Shown here piece by piece: positions 8,953 through 17,237 of a stretch of DNA of 64,000 bases (position 1 is its first letter; every line of letters begins with the position of its first letter). This DNA comes from Cupriavidus neocaledonicus. Its GTDB lineage: Bacteria > Pseudomonadota > Gammaproteobacteria > Burkholderiales > Burkholderiaceae. A model generated the notes under the pieces. It was not told the origin of the DNA, did not search any database, and saw only the letters and a list, made by a program, of their open reading frames with translations. The stretch is taken from positions 62,001 through 126,000 of the forward strand of contig NZ_AQUR01000098.1 of NCBI RefSeq assembly GCF_000372525.1. Direction: 5' to 3'. The translations under genes were made by a program, and so were the position numbers.

Positions 8953-10047
8953 CTAGTTAGCAGCAATCTTCCGCTTCGCGACCAGGAGCTTCCAGCGCCC
9001 GGCTTCCTGGGCGATCTCTTCGGGGAGCCGCCCCTTCGGCGTGAGCGTCCTGGCCATGCCCTGGGATGCCAGGTAGCGTTGCATGCCAGGCTCCGACACC
9101 GCCTTCTCCAAGTCGGCATACATCTTCGCAGTCAACGCTCTGGGCGTACCGGCCGGTGCCATTAGCGCAAACCAGCCGTAGAACGTGAACCCCTGCAAGC
9201 CGGCTTCGGCGGCCGTCGGCACATCGGGCAGCAGCGTTGAGCGTTCTTTGCCGGTCACGGCAAGCGCGCGCAAGCGGCCGCCCTTGAGCAGCGGCGAGAT
9301 CGCGTTGATATTGCCCACGGTCATGTTGACCGTACCGGCCATCAGGTCCGCGTAGGCCGGCCCCTCGCCCTTGTACGGCACATGGACCACATCGATGCCG
9401 GCAGCCTCTGCGAAGGCCTCGCTGGCCATGTGTACCTGGCTGCCATTACCGGCCGAGGCGAACGTGAGCTTTCCGGGATTGGCCTTGGCATAGGCAATCA
9501 GCTCGGTCATGGTTTTTGCCGGCACTTGCGTATTGACGGTCACAACCATTGGCCCGCTGGCTACCTTGCTGATCATCTCGAAGCTCTCGGCGGAATACGG
9601 TAGCTTCTGATAGATGAACGGGTTGACCGTGAACATGCTGCCGGAAGCCAGCAGCAGCGTATAGCCATCAGGGCTTGCCTTGGCTACCATCTCCGCGCCG
9701 ACGGCCCCGCCGGCGCCGGGCCGGTTGTCCACCACCACCGGCTGCTTCCACTGCTTGCCCAGTTCGAGAGCCACGGCACGCGCCAGCAGGTCAGTGGCGC
9801 CACCGGAGGCAAACGGCACCACCAGACGCACCGGCTTCGCCGGCCATTCCTCGGCATGCGCTCCCGCCATGTACAGGGGAGCGATGGCAAACGCGAACAT
9901 GGTCATTGCCACGGACGTGCCGTGCCGTTTGGCGCCGGCGTGGCCAAATCCCGCTGTTGGAAGGCGATTCCGACGCATGCGGCGCAGCCATTGCTTGGCC
10001 TGACCGATCCATTGCCCAAACGCCTGTTCAGTACCTGATGCTTGCAT
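8953..10047 (-). CDS. Bug/TctC-family periplasmic receptor with extended N-terminus
   Basis: 364-residue Bug receptor: EEWPAKPVRLVVPFASGGATDLLAR, VVDNRPGAGGAVGAE and HVPYKGEGPAYADLMAGT are all present. The ATG at 10047 is well supported by AGGAGA 8 nt upstream, yet this leaves about 45 polar, arginine-rich residues before the hydrophobic signal core (TMFAFAIAPLYMAGAHA). Either export uses an unusually long signal or translation begins at an internal codon. It is closely related to the receptor at 6192-7172, so the two flank the AhpD/TauE pair. The upstream region holds inverted repeats. Confidence 0.9.
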   Translation of the reverse strand: MQASGTEQAFGQWIGQAKQWLRRMRRNRLPTAGFGHAGAKRHGTSVAMTMFAFAIAPLYMAGAHAEEWPAKPVRLVVPFASGGATDLLARAVALELGKQWKQPVVVDNRPGAGGAVGAEMVAKASPDGYTLLLASGSMFTVNPFIYQKLPYSAESFEMISKVASGPMVVTVNTQVPAKTMTELIAYAKANPGKLTFASAGNGSQVHMASEAFAEAAGIDVVHVPYKGEGPAYADLMAGTVNMTVGNINAISPLLKGGRLRALAVTGKERSTLLPDVPTAAEAGLQGFTFYGWFALMAPAGTPRALTAKMYADLEKAVSEPGMQRYLASQGMARTLTPKGRLPEEIAQEAGRWKLLVAKRKIAAN

Positions 10048-10208
10048 CGCTGTCTCCTTTTGTGGCGCCGTCACGGCTTCGACGATCGCATTTGAATGCT
10101 GCGGTTTCGATCCATCCTAATTTCGAACCTCATCGATACGAAACGGATTATTGCAATCAGCCTTATCAGTTAAATTTGTTATTGTTTTTTTCGGAAATAC
10201 GTCCCCCC

Positions 10209-10228
10209 TCGCATTTTCAAGAATGCGA
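10209..10228. promoter_or_regulatory. Inverted repeat upstream of the Bug gene
   Basis: TCGCATT (10209-10215) and AATGCGA (10222-10228) form a perfect 7-bp inverted repeat with a 6-nt spacer, in an AT-rich island (10075-10265) that contrasts with the surrounding GC-rich DNA. A weaker TTTCG...CGAAA pair lies at 10121-10143. The position ahead of the receptor gene and just beyond the LysR genes suggests an operator. Confidence 0.4.
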
Positions 10229-10265
10229 ATCCGCAATTGGCCCTGATGAGTTTTTGTTTTTTAGG

Positions 10266-10427
10266 CTATCCCAGCGTCACGCCCAGCATCTGCTCAAGGT
10301 CGTTCACGGCGGAGCTGACCGCCGACTGCGACAGCGCGGCGGTCTCGCCCGCCGCCGCGGTCGAGCCTGTTCTGGCCACGGCCGAGAACAGTTCCAGTTG
10401 CCGCAGCGAGAATCGCAGCGCTGCCAT
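10266..10427 (-). pseudogene. Truncated LysR gene (HTH only, 53 residues)
   Basis: Reading from an ATG at 10427 gives 53 residues that are a good LysR winged helix-turn-helix: LRQLELFSAVARTGS, then LSQSAVSSAVNDLEQMLG, ending in a TAG at 10266-10268 just after VTLG. No effector domain follows; the DNA beyond is the AT-rich promoter island of the Bug gene. The start lies 2 nt after the stop of the complete LysR gene at 10430. The likeliest reading is a remnant of a second LysR gene cut off at the end of its HTH. Expression as a minimal DNA-binding protein cannot be excluded. Confidence 0.7.
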
Positions 10428-10429
10428 GG

Positions 10430-11395
10430 CTAGCCCTTCCTGACCAGTTTCGGCCTGCCGTTGTCGGGCGTGCCAGCCGGCGTCGTGACCTCGGTCAGCG
10501 CGTCCAGCAACAGCTTCGACAGGTGCGCACGCGGATTGTCACGGGGCACCAGAATGCCAAGCCGGCGGGTCAGCGGCGGCGATCCGAACGGGATGGTGCG
10601 AATCGACGCCGGGAACTCGTTCTCGACGCCACGCGCCGGCACCACAGAAGAACCCAGGCCGTTGGCGACCATGGCGATGACGCCTTCGAGCGTGTCGATC
10701 TCCATGGTCGACCGGACCGCAATCTGCCGGCGCACCATTTCTTCCTGGACCAGTAGACCGACCCGCGCGGTACGGTTGAACCGGACATAGGGCGTGGTTT
10801 CAAGCACGCCTTTGTCCGAGTCGCCACGCGTCGTGGCATGGGTGATGACGACGAACTCCTCATTGAAGAACGGCATGAACTGAAGGTCCAGGCGCGGCAC
10901 TTCGGGTTCCGTGACGACTGCGACATCGAGCTGGCGCCGGTACACCGCCCGTTCGAGATCATGCGTGAGGCCGGTGGTCAGATGGATGTCAATGCGATGC
11001 CCTTGCTGCTGGAGCCGCTTGAGCGCGAGCGGCAGTACGCCCGACACGCACGTATGAACCGAACCGAGCTTGAGCACGCCGCCCGCTGCTTCGCGTTTGA
11101 GCGCCGCGCTCATGCTCTCCCAGTGTGTCAGCAGGTCGCGGGCCCGGTTCGTGAACGCAAGCCCGGCGTCCGTCAGCACCGGCGGCCGCCGGCTACGATC
11201 GAAGATGGTCATGCCGAGCTCCTCTTCAAGCGAGCGCATTTGCATGCTCACGGCCGACAGTGACAGGCCGATCGCGTTGCCTGCTTCCGCAAAGCTGCCT
11301 CGGTCTGCGATCGCTACAAGCGTATAGAGCGTCTTAACGTCCATGTCTGACAAATCGATAGTTGGTTTGACCCGCTGGCGCGGTGGCGACGTCAT
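10430..11395 (-). CDS. LysR-family transcriptional regulator
   Basis: 321-residue LysR protein with a short N-terminal extension (about 15 residues) before the HTH (DVKTLYTLVAIADRGSFAEAG, LSLSAVSMQMRSLEEELG). The effector domain runs from about residue 105. It ends in NGRPKLVRKG and its stop is followed after 2 nt by the truncated LysR reading frame. It is in line with the amidohydrolase gene (stop side toward it, 27-bp gap), so it may be co-transcribed with the hydro-lyase/dehydrogenase genes upstream on the same strand. The effector is unknown. Confidence 0.9.
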   Translation of the reverse strand: MTSPPRQRVKPTIDLSDMDVKTLYTLVAIADRGSFAEAGNAIGLSLSAVSMQMRSLEEELGMTIFDRSRRPPVLTDAGLAFTNRARDLLTHWESMSAALKREAAGGVLKLGSVHTCVSGVLPLALKRLQQQGHRIDIHLTTGLTHDLERAVYRRQLDVAVVTEPEVPRLDLQFMPFFNEEFVVITHATTRGDSDKGVLETTPYVRFNRTARVGLLVQEEMVRRQIAVRSTMEIDTLEGVIAMVANGLGSSVVPARGVENEFPASIRTIPFGSPPLTRRLGILVPRDNPRAHLSKLLLDALTEVTTPAGTPDNGRPKLVRKG

Positions 11396-11422
11396 TCTGC
11401 CGCATGGACGTGCGCCGCGTGC

Positions 11423-12256
11423 CTACAGCTTCAACAGACGACGGGCGTTTGCGCCCATGATTCTTTCCAGATTGCCGGGGCGAATCGGCAGCGTTTCGAA
11501 CCACTGCTTGTAATCGCGCACCGGGCAGAACGGGAACGAGCTTGCATACAGCATCCGGTCTGACAGGAAGGTATCGGCGGCCTTCACGTAGTCCTCCCAC
11601 CCCGGCATCCGCGAGAAGTACATGTCCGGGGACAAGTACAGGTTCGGACGTCGGAACGCAATGTGCAAAATCTCCGTGACCCAAGGCCAGCCGCCGTGGA
11701 CTACCACCACGCTCAGCCGCGGAAAGTCAGACAGCACACGATCGGTCCGCACAGGGTCCGAATAACTCAGGTCCGGCCCGGCCGTGCCGCCCACCATCAA
11801 GATGACCGGCACATCCAGATCTTCGCAGTGGGCGTAGATCGGATACAGCCGTCTGTCATCCGCATACATCGGTATGGGATAGGCGCCTGGTTCGATGTTG
11901 ATGGCCTTGAAGCCTGCGGCAATGGCATCGGAGATGGTCTGGCACGCCGCCACGCGCTGGGTCGGGTCGATGGACGCCGCCCCGATGAAGCGCCCCGGGT
12001 ATTCCCGCACGATCTGCTCCACATCGGCATTCGACACGCTCCCCAAGGTGCCGGCAAGGCGCCCCACCACGACGCCCTTGTCGACGCCGGCGCCGTCCAT
12101 CTCCTGCATCAGCAGGTCCATCGACTTCTGCTGCGCGGCGGGCGACGGCTCGAAGCCGACGGTCCGGGTAAAGCCATCGCGGCGCTCTCCTGCCGAGTAC
12201 ATCAGGGTGTCAAGGAAGCCACCGAGCGGCGGGCGGAGACGGAAATCGATAATCAT
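11423..12256 (-). CDS. Amidohydrolase-family TIM-barrel metal hydrolase
   Basis: 277-residue protein of the amidohydrolase_2 type, the fold used by decarboxylases and lactonases such as ACMSD and LigI-like enzymes. It starts MIIDFRLRPP, so the usual N-terminal metal motif HxH (as in DxHxH) is replaced by F-R-L-R. VVVHGGWPWVTE supplies the barrel histidine. The C-terminus ERIMGANARRLLKL is typical. Loss of the HxH pair suggests altered metal binding, as seen in a subset of this family. It is the last gene of a run that begins with the Fe-S subunit at 17081, downstream of the two-subunit hydro-lyase. The substrate is unknown. Confidence 0.83.
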   Translation of the reverse strand: MIIDFRLRPPLGGFLDTLMYSAGERRDGFTRTVGFEPSPAAQQKSMDLLMQEMDGAGVDKGVVVGRLAGTLGSVSNADVEQIVREYPGRFIGAASIDPTQRVAACQTISDAIAAGFKAINIEPGAYPIPMYADDRRLYPIYAHCEDLDVPVILMVGGTAGPDLSYSDPVRTDRVLSDFPRLSVVVVHGGWPWVTEILHIAFRRPNLYLSPDMYFSRMPGWEDYVKAADTFLSDRMLYASSFPFCPVRDYKQWFETLPIRPGNLERIMGANARRLLKL

Positions 12257-12290
12257 GTTCTGTTCCTCGTTGACTGGTGGAGAGCTTGCG

Positions 12291-12974
12291 TTACATCACT
12301 TCGTTCTTGCGGTCGTCGGTCTCGCCATAGCGGTGCAATGCCGGGGGCTTGAGGCCGGCGTATAGCTTCTCGATGCCGGCATTGATCACTTCGGCATGCT
12401 GCGCAAACAGCGAGTTACCCTCCAGGTCGCTTTCCACGATAAACGGGCCAAAGTTCTCGACTTCGAACATCCACATTGCCTGGGCAATGCCCAGCTCGTC
12501 GAGCCAGAACACATCCTTCACCCGCTTGATGCCCCGTCCCAGCAGCGCGCCGGTGCCATATCCCACTGTCGTCAGATAGATCGCCCCGCCGGGTGCCATG
12601 ACCCGCTTGTAATCCTCGGCGGGCATGCCGCCCTTGCCGATAAAGATCCGGCAGTCGGTCTTCTCCAGCCATTTCGGAATCCACTTAGAAAACCGGAAAC
12701 TGGCTGTCGCCGTCACTGCCCCGACGTTGTAGCCGCCGTCACCGGCCGGGGCCGCGGCCGGAGAGCAATGGAAATTGACATTGCTCAGGCCCCTGAGCTC
12801 AACCGGCAGGTCAAGGCCTTCATCCAGGACCTTCTTGTAGACGCCCTCTCGCGCGGTATAGACCAGGCCGCTCAAATAGACGGCCGCTCCCAGTTCAAGC
12901 CTGGCGATATCCGCCGTCGTGGCCGGCAAGTTGATGTGGAAGACTTTCAGTTCATCGTCCTTGGGGCTTACCAT
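12291..12974 (-). CDS. Class I hydro-lyase beta subunit (fumarase/L(+)-tartrate dehydratase C-terminal type)
   Basis: 227-residue beta subunit of a two-subunit Fe-S hydro-lyase. The ADIARLELGAAVYLSGLVYTAREG opening, the GKGGM segment (about 116-120) and the YLTTVGYGTGALLG region match the C-terminal domain of class I fumarases and the TtdB subunit. Such enzymes add or remove water on fumarate, tartrate or mesaconate-like dicarboxylates. The ATG at 12974 overlaps the alpha-subunit stop (ATGGTAA), so the two are translationally coupled. The open frame extends farther upstream, but that part only shadows the alpha gene. Confidence 0.9.
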   Translation of the reverse strand: MVSPKDDELKVFHINLPATTADIARLELGAAVYLSGLVYTAREGVYKKVLDEGLDLPVELRGLSNVNFHCSPAAAPAGDGGYNVGAVTATASFRFSKWIPKWLEKTDCRIFIGKGGMPAEDYKRVMAPGGAIYLTTVGYGTGALLGRGIKRVKDVFWLDELGIAQAMWMFEVENFGPFIVESDLEGNSLFAQHAEVINAGIEKLYAGLKPPALHRYGETDDRKNEVM

Positions 12975-13903
12975 TCGACCGTCTCCCTGCGCAGGTATGG
13001 GGTGAACCACTGGGGGTCCGTGCGATATGCGATGTCGCCGTTGGCATGGATCCGTGCCGTCGCACGGCGCGACGACAGACAGAAGGTGTGCAGGCTGATC
13101 GGCATGCCGCCGGTATGGGTGTGGCCGACCTCGATATGGCAATCGACCACCATCGAAGAGCCGACGAAGCCCATGGCACCCATGCCGATTGAATTGCCAA
13201 GCTTCATCAGCTCCAGCTCCAGTTCGGCGATTTTCGGATCCGGATTGCGATTTCCGACGACGCGCAGGCATGCCGCCTGCTTGCCGAGCTGCATGCAGGT
13301 GTCCTTGGACCCGCCCAGCCCGATACCAACGATGGCCGGCTGGCATGCCAAGCCGCGTTTGCCGAAAGCGATCAGGGTATCGAGCACGAAGCGCTTGATG
13401 CCGTCGATTCCATCGCCGGGGAAGAGCATCCGGTAGTCGGTACCGAACAGACCGCCCTTGTGCACTGTCGTGATATCGACCCAGTCGGCATCCGGCTCGA
13501 AGGACCATTCGATCTCGGGCGCGTTGATGCCGACGTTGTTGTTGTTATCTGTGCGCCATAGCGGGTGTACGCGATTCGGGCGCAGCGGTACGGCCTGCGT
13601 CGCGTCCGCCGTGGCCTTGCGCAGGGCACGCTCGACCGCCACGAAGCCACGCTCCACGGTAGCGTTGTTGCCGACCTTGACGTAGTAGCGCGGCAGTCCG
13701 GTGTCAGCGCACATGGGCCGCCGGTCCTGGTCCGCGGCTTCCCAGTTGTCCTGCATCGCGTGAATGACAAAGCGCGGCAGCTTTCCGGTTTCCGTCTGCT
13801 GCAAGGCCTTGATGCCTTGCTTGTAGTCCTGGGGGATCTCGATCGCGGCCCGCTTCATGATCTCGAACGCGGCTTCCTCGACCCGGTCGATGGAAATGGT
13901 CAT
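12968..13903 (-). CDS. Class I hydro-lyase alpha subunit (fumarase/L(+)-tartrate dehydratase N-terminal type)
   Basis: 311-residue alpha subunit carrying the [4Fe-4S] cluster. Candidate ligand cysteines are in PMCADTGLP (about residue 65), GSKDTCMQL (about 204) and the VVDCHIEVGHTHTGG segment, which also holds the family histidines. The enzyme is cytoplasmic and works with the overlapping beta subunit. Fumarase, tartrate dehydratase and mesaconate hydratase share this architecture, so the substrate is open. Location 12 bp downstream of a succinate dehydrogenase-like flavoprotein suggests the two act in series on a (substituted) C4 dicarboxylate. Confidence 0.9.
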   Translation of the reverse strand: MTISIDRVEEAAFEIMKRAAIEIPQDYKQGIKALQQTETGKLPRFVIHAMQDNWEAADQDRRPMCADTGLPRYYVKVGNNATVERGFVAVERALRKATADATQAVPLRPNRVHPLWRTDNNNNVGINAPEIEWSFEPDADWVDITTVHKGGLFGTDYRMLFPGDGIDGIKRFVLDTLIAFGKRGLACQPAIVGIGLGGSKDTCMQLGKQAACLRVVGNRNPDPKIAELELELMKLGNSIGMGAMGFVGSSMVVDCHIEVGHTHTGGMPISLHTFCLSSRRATARIHANGDIAYRTDPQWFTPYLRRETVEW

Positions 13904-13915
13904 CGTAGCGGTCCT

Positions 13916-15664
13916 CTATGCTGCAACTTTGGGGGGTTGACCGGCCTCAGCGGCAATCAGGGAGGTGCCGGGCCGGACGATGTCGAACTTCACAGGGACC
14001 ATATCCAGGCGAAGGCTATCGCCGTCGGCCGTCACCCGGGTATAGCGGCTGCTGTGCAGGTCACCCGGCTCGGGGAAGTCCTCGCGGAAATGCGCACCAC
14101 GACTGTTCTCGCGCGCCAGCGCGGACACCGTGATCACGCGGGAGATGTCCACCAGGCTTTGCAGGTTCATCCAGTCATGCCAGGTCACGTTGTAGCGGCG
14201 GTCGCCATCGGCAACCCCCATGGCCATCAATGCCTCGCCGTGCGATGCCAACGAATCCAGGCCGCGGCGCATGGCCGCTTCGTTGCGCAAGACCCCGACG
14301 TCGTCCCACATGGTCTGCGCCAGCGCGTCGCGCAGTTCGTGAATCGCTCCGGGCGATCTGGCGAACGGGTACTCCGCCCGCTCGATGCCACTGGCAATGA
14401 CGCGCTTGTCCGGTTCTTTCCAATGCTGCACGCCCGAAGCATAGGCGGCCATCGAATCGCCGGCGATACCACCGAAGACCGTCGAATTCGCCACGCCGTT
14501 GCCGCCCAGCCGGTTGGCGCCGTGGACGCCGCCACAATCCTCGCCCGCGGCAAACAGGCCTGGCGATGCAGTGCTGCCATCGACATTGAATTCCACGCCG
14601 CCCATCAGGTAGTGGGCTGTCGGAACGACCTCGACCCGGCCGCCGGCCAGATCGAAACCACAATCCTTGCAGCGATTGACCATCCCGGGAAATGTCGTGG
14701 CGACCTTCTCGGCGCCAAGGTGGCTCATCTGGATATATACGCCGCCCATCGGTCCAGTCCTGCCGGCACGCATTTCGGCATAGATGCCGCGACTCACCAC
14801 ATCGCGCGTGGCACGCTCGCCGCGCGCATCATAGCGAGTCATGAAGCGGTCGCCATCGCCGTTGAGCAGCCACCCCCCCGCACCACGCAAGCCCTCCTCC
14901 AGCACCGTGCCGGTCATGCGGGTGTCCGGTCCGCCCAGCAAGCCGGTGGGGTGAAATTGCACCATTTCCATGTCGCGCAGGCTCAGGCCGTAGCGCATTG
15001 CCATCGCCAGGCCATCACAGGTCTTGTCGCCGGACGGAGTGTGATAGCGGTACATGGTCGGGCCGGCGCCCGTGGCCAGCAACACTGCCTTGGCCTGCAC
15101 GAAGCGGTAGCTGCCGCGTCGCATATCGATGAACAGCACGCCGGCGATGCCCGACCCATCCGCGGCGGGTATCAGCTCAATGGCCCGGTGCTCCTCCATC
15201 TCTTCCACATCGAGCGCACGCACCTGTTCCATCAGGCGGTTGATAATCTCGATGCCGGTCAGGTCGGCCTTGTGTACGGTGCGGTCGAAGCTCTGCCCGG
15301 CGAAAGCCTTCTGGTGCAGGGTGCCGTCCGGATTGCGGTCAAAGAAGCAACCGATCTCGTTCTCGAGCTCGCGCACCCGCTCGACCGCCCCTTCGACCAG
15401 CCGCCAGGCAAGGTCTTGGCGGGGCAGCCACTTGCCGCCTTCGATGGTATCCATGAAATGGCGCTCGACCGAGTCCCCGGCGGAAAGCGCCACGTTGTAG
15501 CCACCTTGGACCATGCGCGTGCACCCGCACTTGCCTAACAGACCCTTTACGGCCACGGATACCTTTAGCGCCGGATTCGCCTTCTTCGCGTGCAACGCGG
15601 CGAACAGGCCTGCTCCGCCAGTACCGAGGATCAGGATGTCCGTCTTGTGGTGTTCGATTTGCAT
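13916..15664 (-). CDS. Succinate dehydrogenase/fumarate reductase-like flavoprotein subunit
   Basis: 582-residue flavoprotein. The FAD fold ILGTGGAGLFAALHA is at about 12-26. The dicarboxylate-site residues are conserved: QFHPTG, EEGLRGAGG, TAHYLMGG and HGANRLGGNG. The covalent-FAD histidine of SdhA/FrdA (five residues before QGG) aligns with Cys48 in CGCTRMVQGG, so FAD is probably bound non-covalently, as in L-aspartate oxidase. Two membrane subunits and an Fe-S subunit follow in order upstream on this strand, giving a full complex II-like enzyme. Its position beside the hydro-lyase makes a dedicated catabolic dicarboxylate oxidase or reductase likely. Confidence 0.88.
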   Translation of the reverse strand: MQIEHHKTDILILGTGGAGLFAALHAKKANPALKVSVAVKGLLGKCGCTRMVQGGYNVALSAGDSVERHFMDTIEGGKWLPRQDLAWRLVEGAVERVRELENEIGCFFDRNPDGTLHQKAFAGQSFDRTVHKADLTGIEIINRLMEQVRALDVEEMEEHRAIELIPAADGSGIAGVLFIDMRRGSYRFVQAKAVLLATGAGPTMYRYHTPSGDKTCDGLAMAMRYGLSLRDMEMVQFHPTGLLGGPDTRMTGTVLEEGLRGAGGWLLNGDGDRFMTRYDARGERATRDVVSRGIYAEMRAGRTGPMGGVYIQMSHLGAEKVATTFPGMVNRCKDCGFDLAGGRVEVVPTAHYLMGGVEFNVDGSTASPGLFAAGEDCGGVHGANRLGGNGVANSTVFGGIAGDSMAAYASGVQHWKEPDKRVIASGIERAEYPFARSPGAIHELRDALAQTMWDDVGVLRNEAAMRRGLDSLASHGEALMAMGVADGDRRYNVTWHDWMNLQSLVDISRVITVSALARENSRGAHFREDFPEPGDLHSSRYTRVTADGDSLRLDMVPVKFDIVRPGTSLIAAEAGQPPKVAA

Positions 15665-16012
15665 TCAGATTACCCCCAGGGCAAAGATCACGCCGACCAG
15701 CAGGGACAGCGCGCCACCCCAGCTGATCCAGGACAGGCGAGCGTCACGGGTCGAGCTCCATGGCAGCAGTTCCAGTGCCAGCAGCCGCAGGCCAAAGCAC
15801 ATGTGCACGGACAGCAGCAGCACCAGCCCCCATTCGCCGAACTTCACCGCGCCCATGTCGGCAAACTTCAGGAAGGCGTCCATGCGCGCACGCTGGTCGA
15901 GGGCGAGGCCCAGAACGTAGAAGTGCGCCGGTAAAAAGATGCCCAGAGCGAGTCCGGACAGGCGATGCCCCAGAAAGGCCCAGTAGGCGCGGTGATTGCG
16001 CGGTGATTTCAT
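15665..16012 (-). CDS. Complex II-like membrane anchor subunit (cytochrome b type)
   Basis: 115-residue protein with three predicted membrane helices: HRLSGLALGIFLPAHFYVLGL (with two histidines that could bind haem), a middle helix GLVLLLSVHMCFGLRLLALELL, and a C-terminal helix. It matches the small anchor subunit of succinate dehydrogenases. The ATG at 16012 overlaps the stop of the other anchor gene (ATGA), indicating coupled translation and a 1:1 complex. Its stop abuts the flavoprotein start at 15664 with no gap. Confidence 0.8.
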   Translation of the reverse strand: MKSPRNHRAYWAFLGHRLSGLALGIFLPAHFYVLGLALDQRARMDAFLKFADMGAVKFGEWGLVLLLSVHMCFGLRLLALELLPWSSTRDARLSWISWGGALSLLVGVIFALGVI

Positions 16013-16344
16013 GACAACAAGCCTCCCACCGCCGCCACGGCACGCAGCCCCATCCACAGCAGCGACAGTCCGAACAGCAGCCCAAGCGAGGACGCTTCGC
16101 CGCGACTGAGCCGCCCCCATTCGATCAGGATGTTGCGCATGCCGATCGGCACGTGAACCGCGACGCTCAGCACGAACAGCGAATAGAAAGGAATCCAGAT
16201 CCAGCTTCCTTGCGTGCGTGACAGGATCTCGGCGGCGGTCAGTCCTCCCCGTACGGCATAGAGAATGACCGCCAGATGCACGAGCACGAACGGCGCCATG
16301 ATCATGGCCGTCAGGCGCTGCAATGCAAACAGGCGCGACTCCAT
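16009..16344 (-). CDS. Complex II-like second membrane anchor subunit
   Basis: 111-residue protein with three predicted helices. RLTAMIMAPFVLVHLAVILYAVRGG provides a helix-1 histidine, and HVPIGMRNILIEWGRLSRGE resembles the quinone/haem-side loop of SdhC/SdhD-type anchors. The ATG at 16344 has GGGAGGGG about 9 nt upstream. The longer open frame upstream only mirrors the Fe-S subunit gene. It lies 2 bp from the Fe-S subunit stop and overlaps the next anchor gene by 4 nt. Confidence 0.8.
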   Translation of the reverse strand: MESRLFALQRLTAMIMAPFVLVHLAVILYAVRGGLTAAEILSRTQGSWIWIPFYSLFVLSVAVHVPIGMRNILIEWGRLSRGEASSLGLLFGLSLLWMGLRAVAAVGGLLS

Positions 16345-16346
16345 GG

Positions 16347-17081
16347 TCAGTCCCCTCCCTTCAGGAACTGCAGCAGTGCGTTCTTCTTGAGCCCGGCGAT
16401 GCTGCCGGTCGGGCTCAGGCTGACCGGACAGTGCGTCATGCAGTTGCCTTGCGTGTGGCAGGAATGGCAACCGCTGCCCGAAGTCGCTTGCTTGAGCACG
16501 CCCTTCGGGTCGGCATGGCGTTCGTCGTTGAACAGCGTCCATGCCCGGTTCAGTGCCGCAGGGCCCAGGTATTCCTTGTCCCACGACACCACGTCGCAGG
16601 CGGCATAGCAAACACCGCAATTGATGCATTCAATGGCAGCATCGGCCATCTTGCGCTTGCGGCTGGCGGGCGAAACCGCGGCTGGTGGATCGTTGCGCGT
16701 GGCGGTCCCGACAAAGGTGTTACCCGCCTTCTTCCACTTGTCGAAGAACTCGGACATGTCTACCACCAGGTCCTTGATGCGAGGCATGTTGCGCAGCGGC
16801 TCGATCACGATCACGCCGTCCTCCTCCACGCGGCTCACATGGGTTCGGCAGGTCCAGCGTGGCCGCCCGTTCACCGTCATCGCGCACGATCCGCACACAC
16901 CGACCCGGCATGCGAAGCGGTACGACAGTGTCGAATCCATGTGGCGCTGAACCTCGGTGACCACGTCGAGCACGGTCTGGTTCTCGCGCCACGGCACCTC
17001 ATAGGTGGTGAGACTGCTCTCGTCGGTGCCACGCGCAATGCGTACCGTCAGCGTGCGTTTCGTGGCTGTTGTTGCCTCCAT
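16347..17081 (-). CDS. Succinate dehydrogenase/fumarate reductase-like Fe-S subunit
   Basis: 244-residue electron-transfer subunit. The [2Fe-2S] set is FACRVGVCGSCAMTVNG plus WTC (about 57-81). The [4Fe-4S] set is CINCGVCYAACD (note CD rather than the usual CP). The [3Fe-4S] set is CHTQGNCMTHCP. All three clusters of a complex II relay can therefore form. It is the first gene of the minus-strand run (Fe-S, two anchors, flavoprotein, hydro-lyase, amidohydrolase), an order different from sdhCDAB of the TCA cycle. This supports a paralogous catabolic complex. Confidence 0.9.
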   Translation of the reverse strand: MEATTATKRTLTVRIARGTDESSLTTYEVPWRENQTVLDVVTEVQRHMDSTLSYRFACRVGVCGSCAMTVNGRPRWTCRTHVSRVEEDGVIVIEPLRNMPRIKDLVVDMSEFFDKWKKAGNTFVGTATRNDPPAAVSPASRKRKMADAAIECINCGVCYAACDVVSWDKEYLGPAALNRAWTLFNDERHADPKGVLKQATSGSGCHSCHTQGNCMTHCPVSLSPTGSIAGLKKNALLQFLKGGD

Positions 17082-17237
17082 GCCTCTCTCCCGTTTCGAC
17101 CGTGCCTGGCCGTTGCTCTGATGGATGGGTTGAGAGAAGTCTAAGTAATCGATATTTATGAAGCAATAATATTTAGCTTGATATTTTTTGAAGTAAATCG
17201 CAAAAAGTGGATAAAGCCAGACCTGTTTTCCACAGGG

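Noticed and set aside
13565..15538. 657-codon plus-strand open frame opposite the flavoprotein gene
   Set aside because: It is the antisense shadow of a clear flavoprotein; composition is rich in His, Arg and Gln with no domain, a common artefact in GC-rich DNA.
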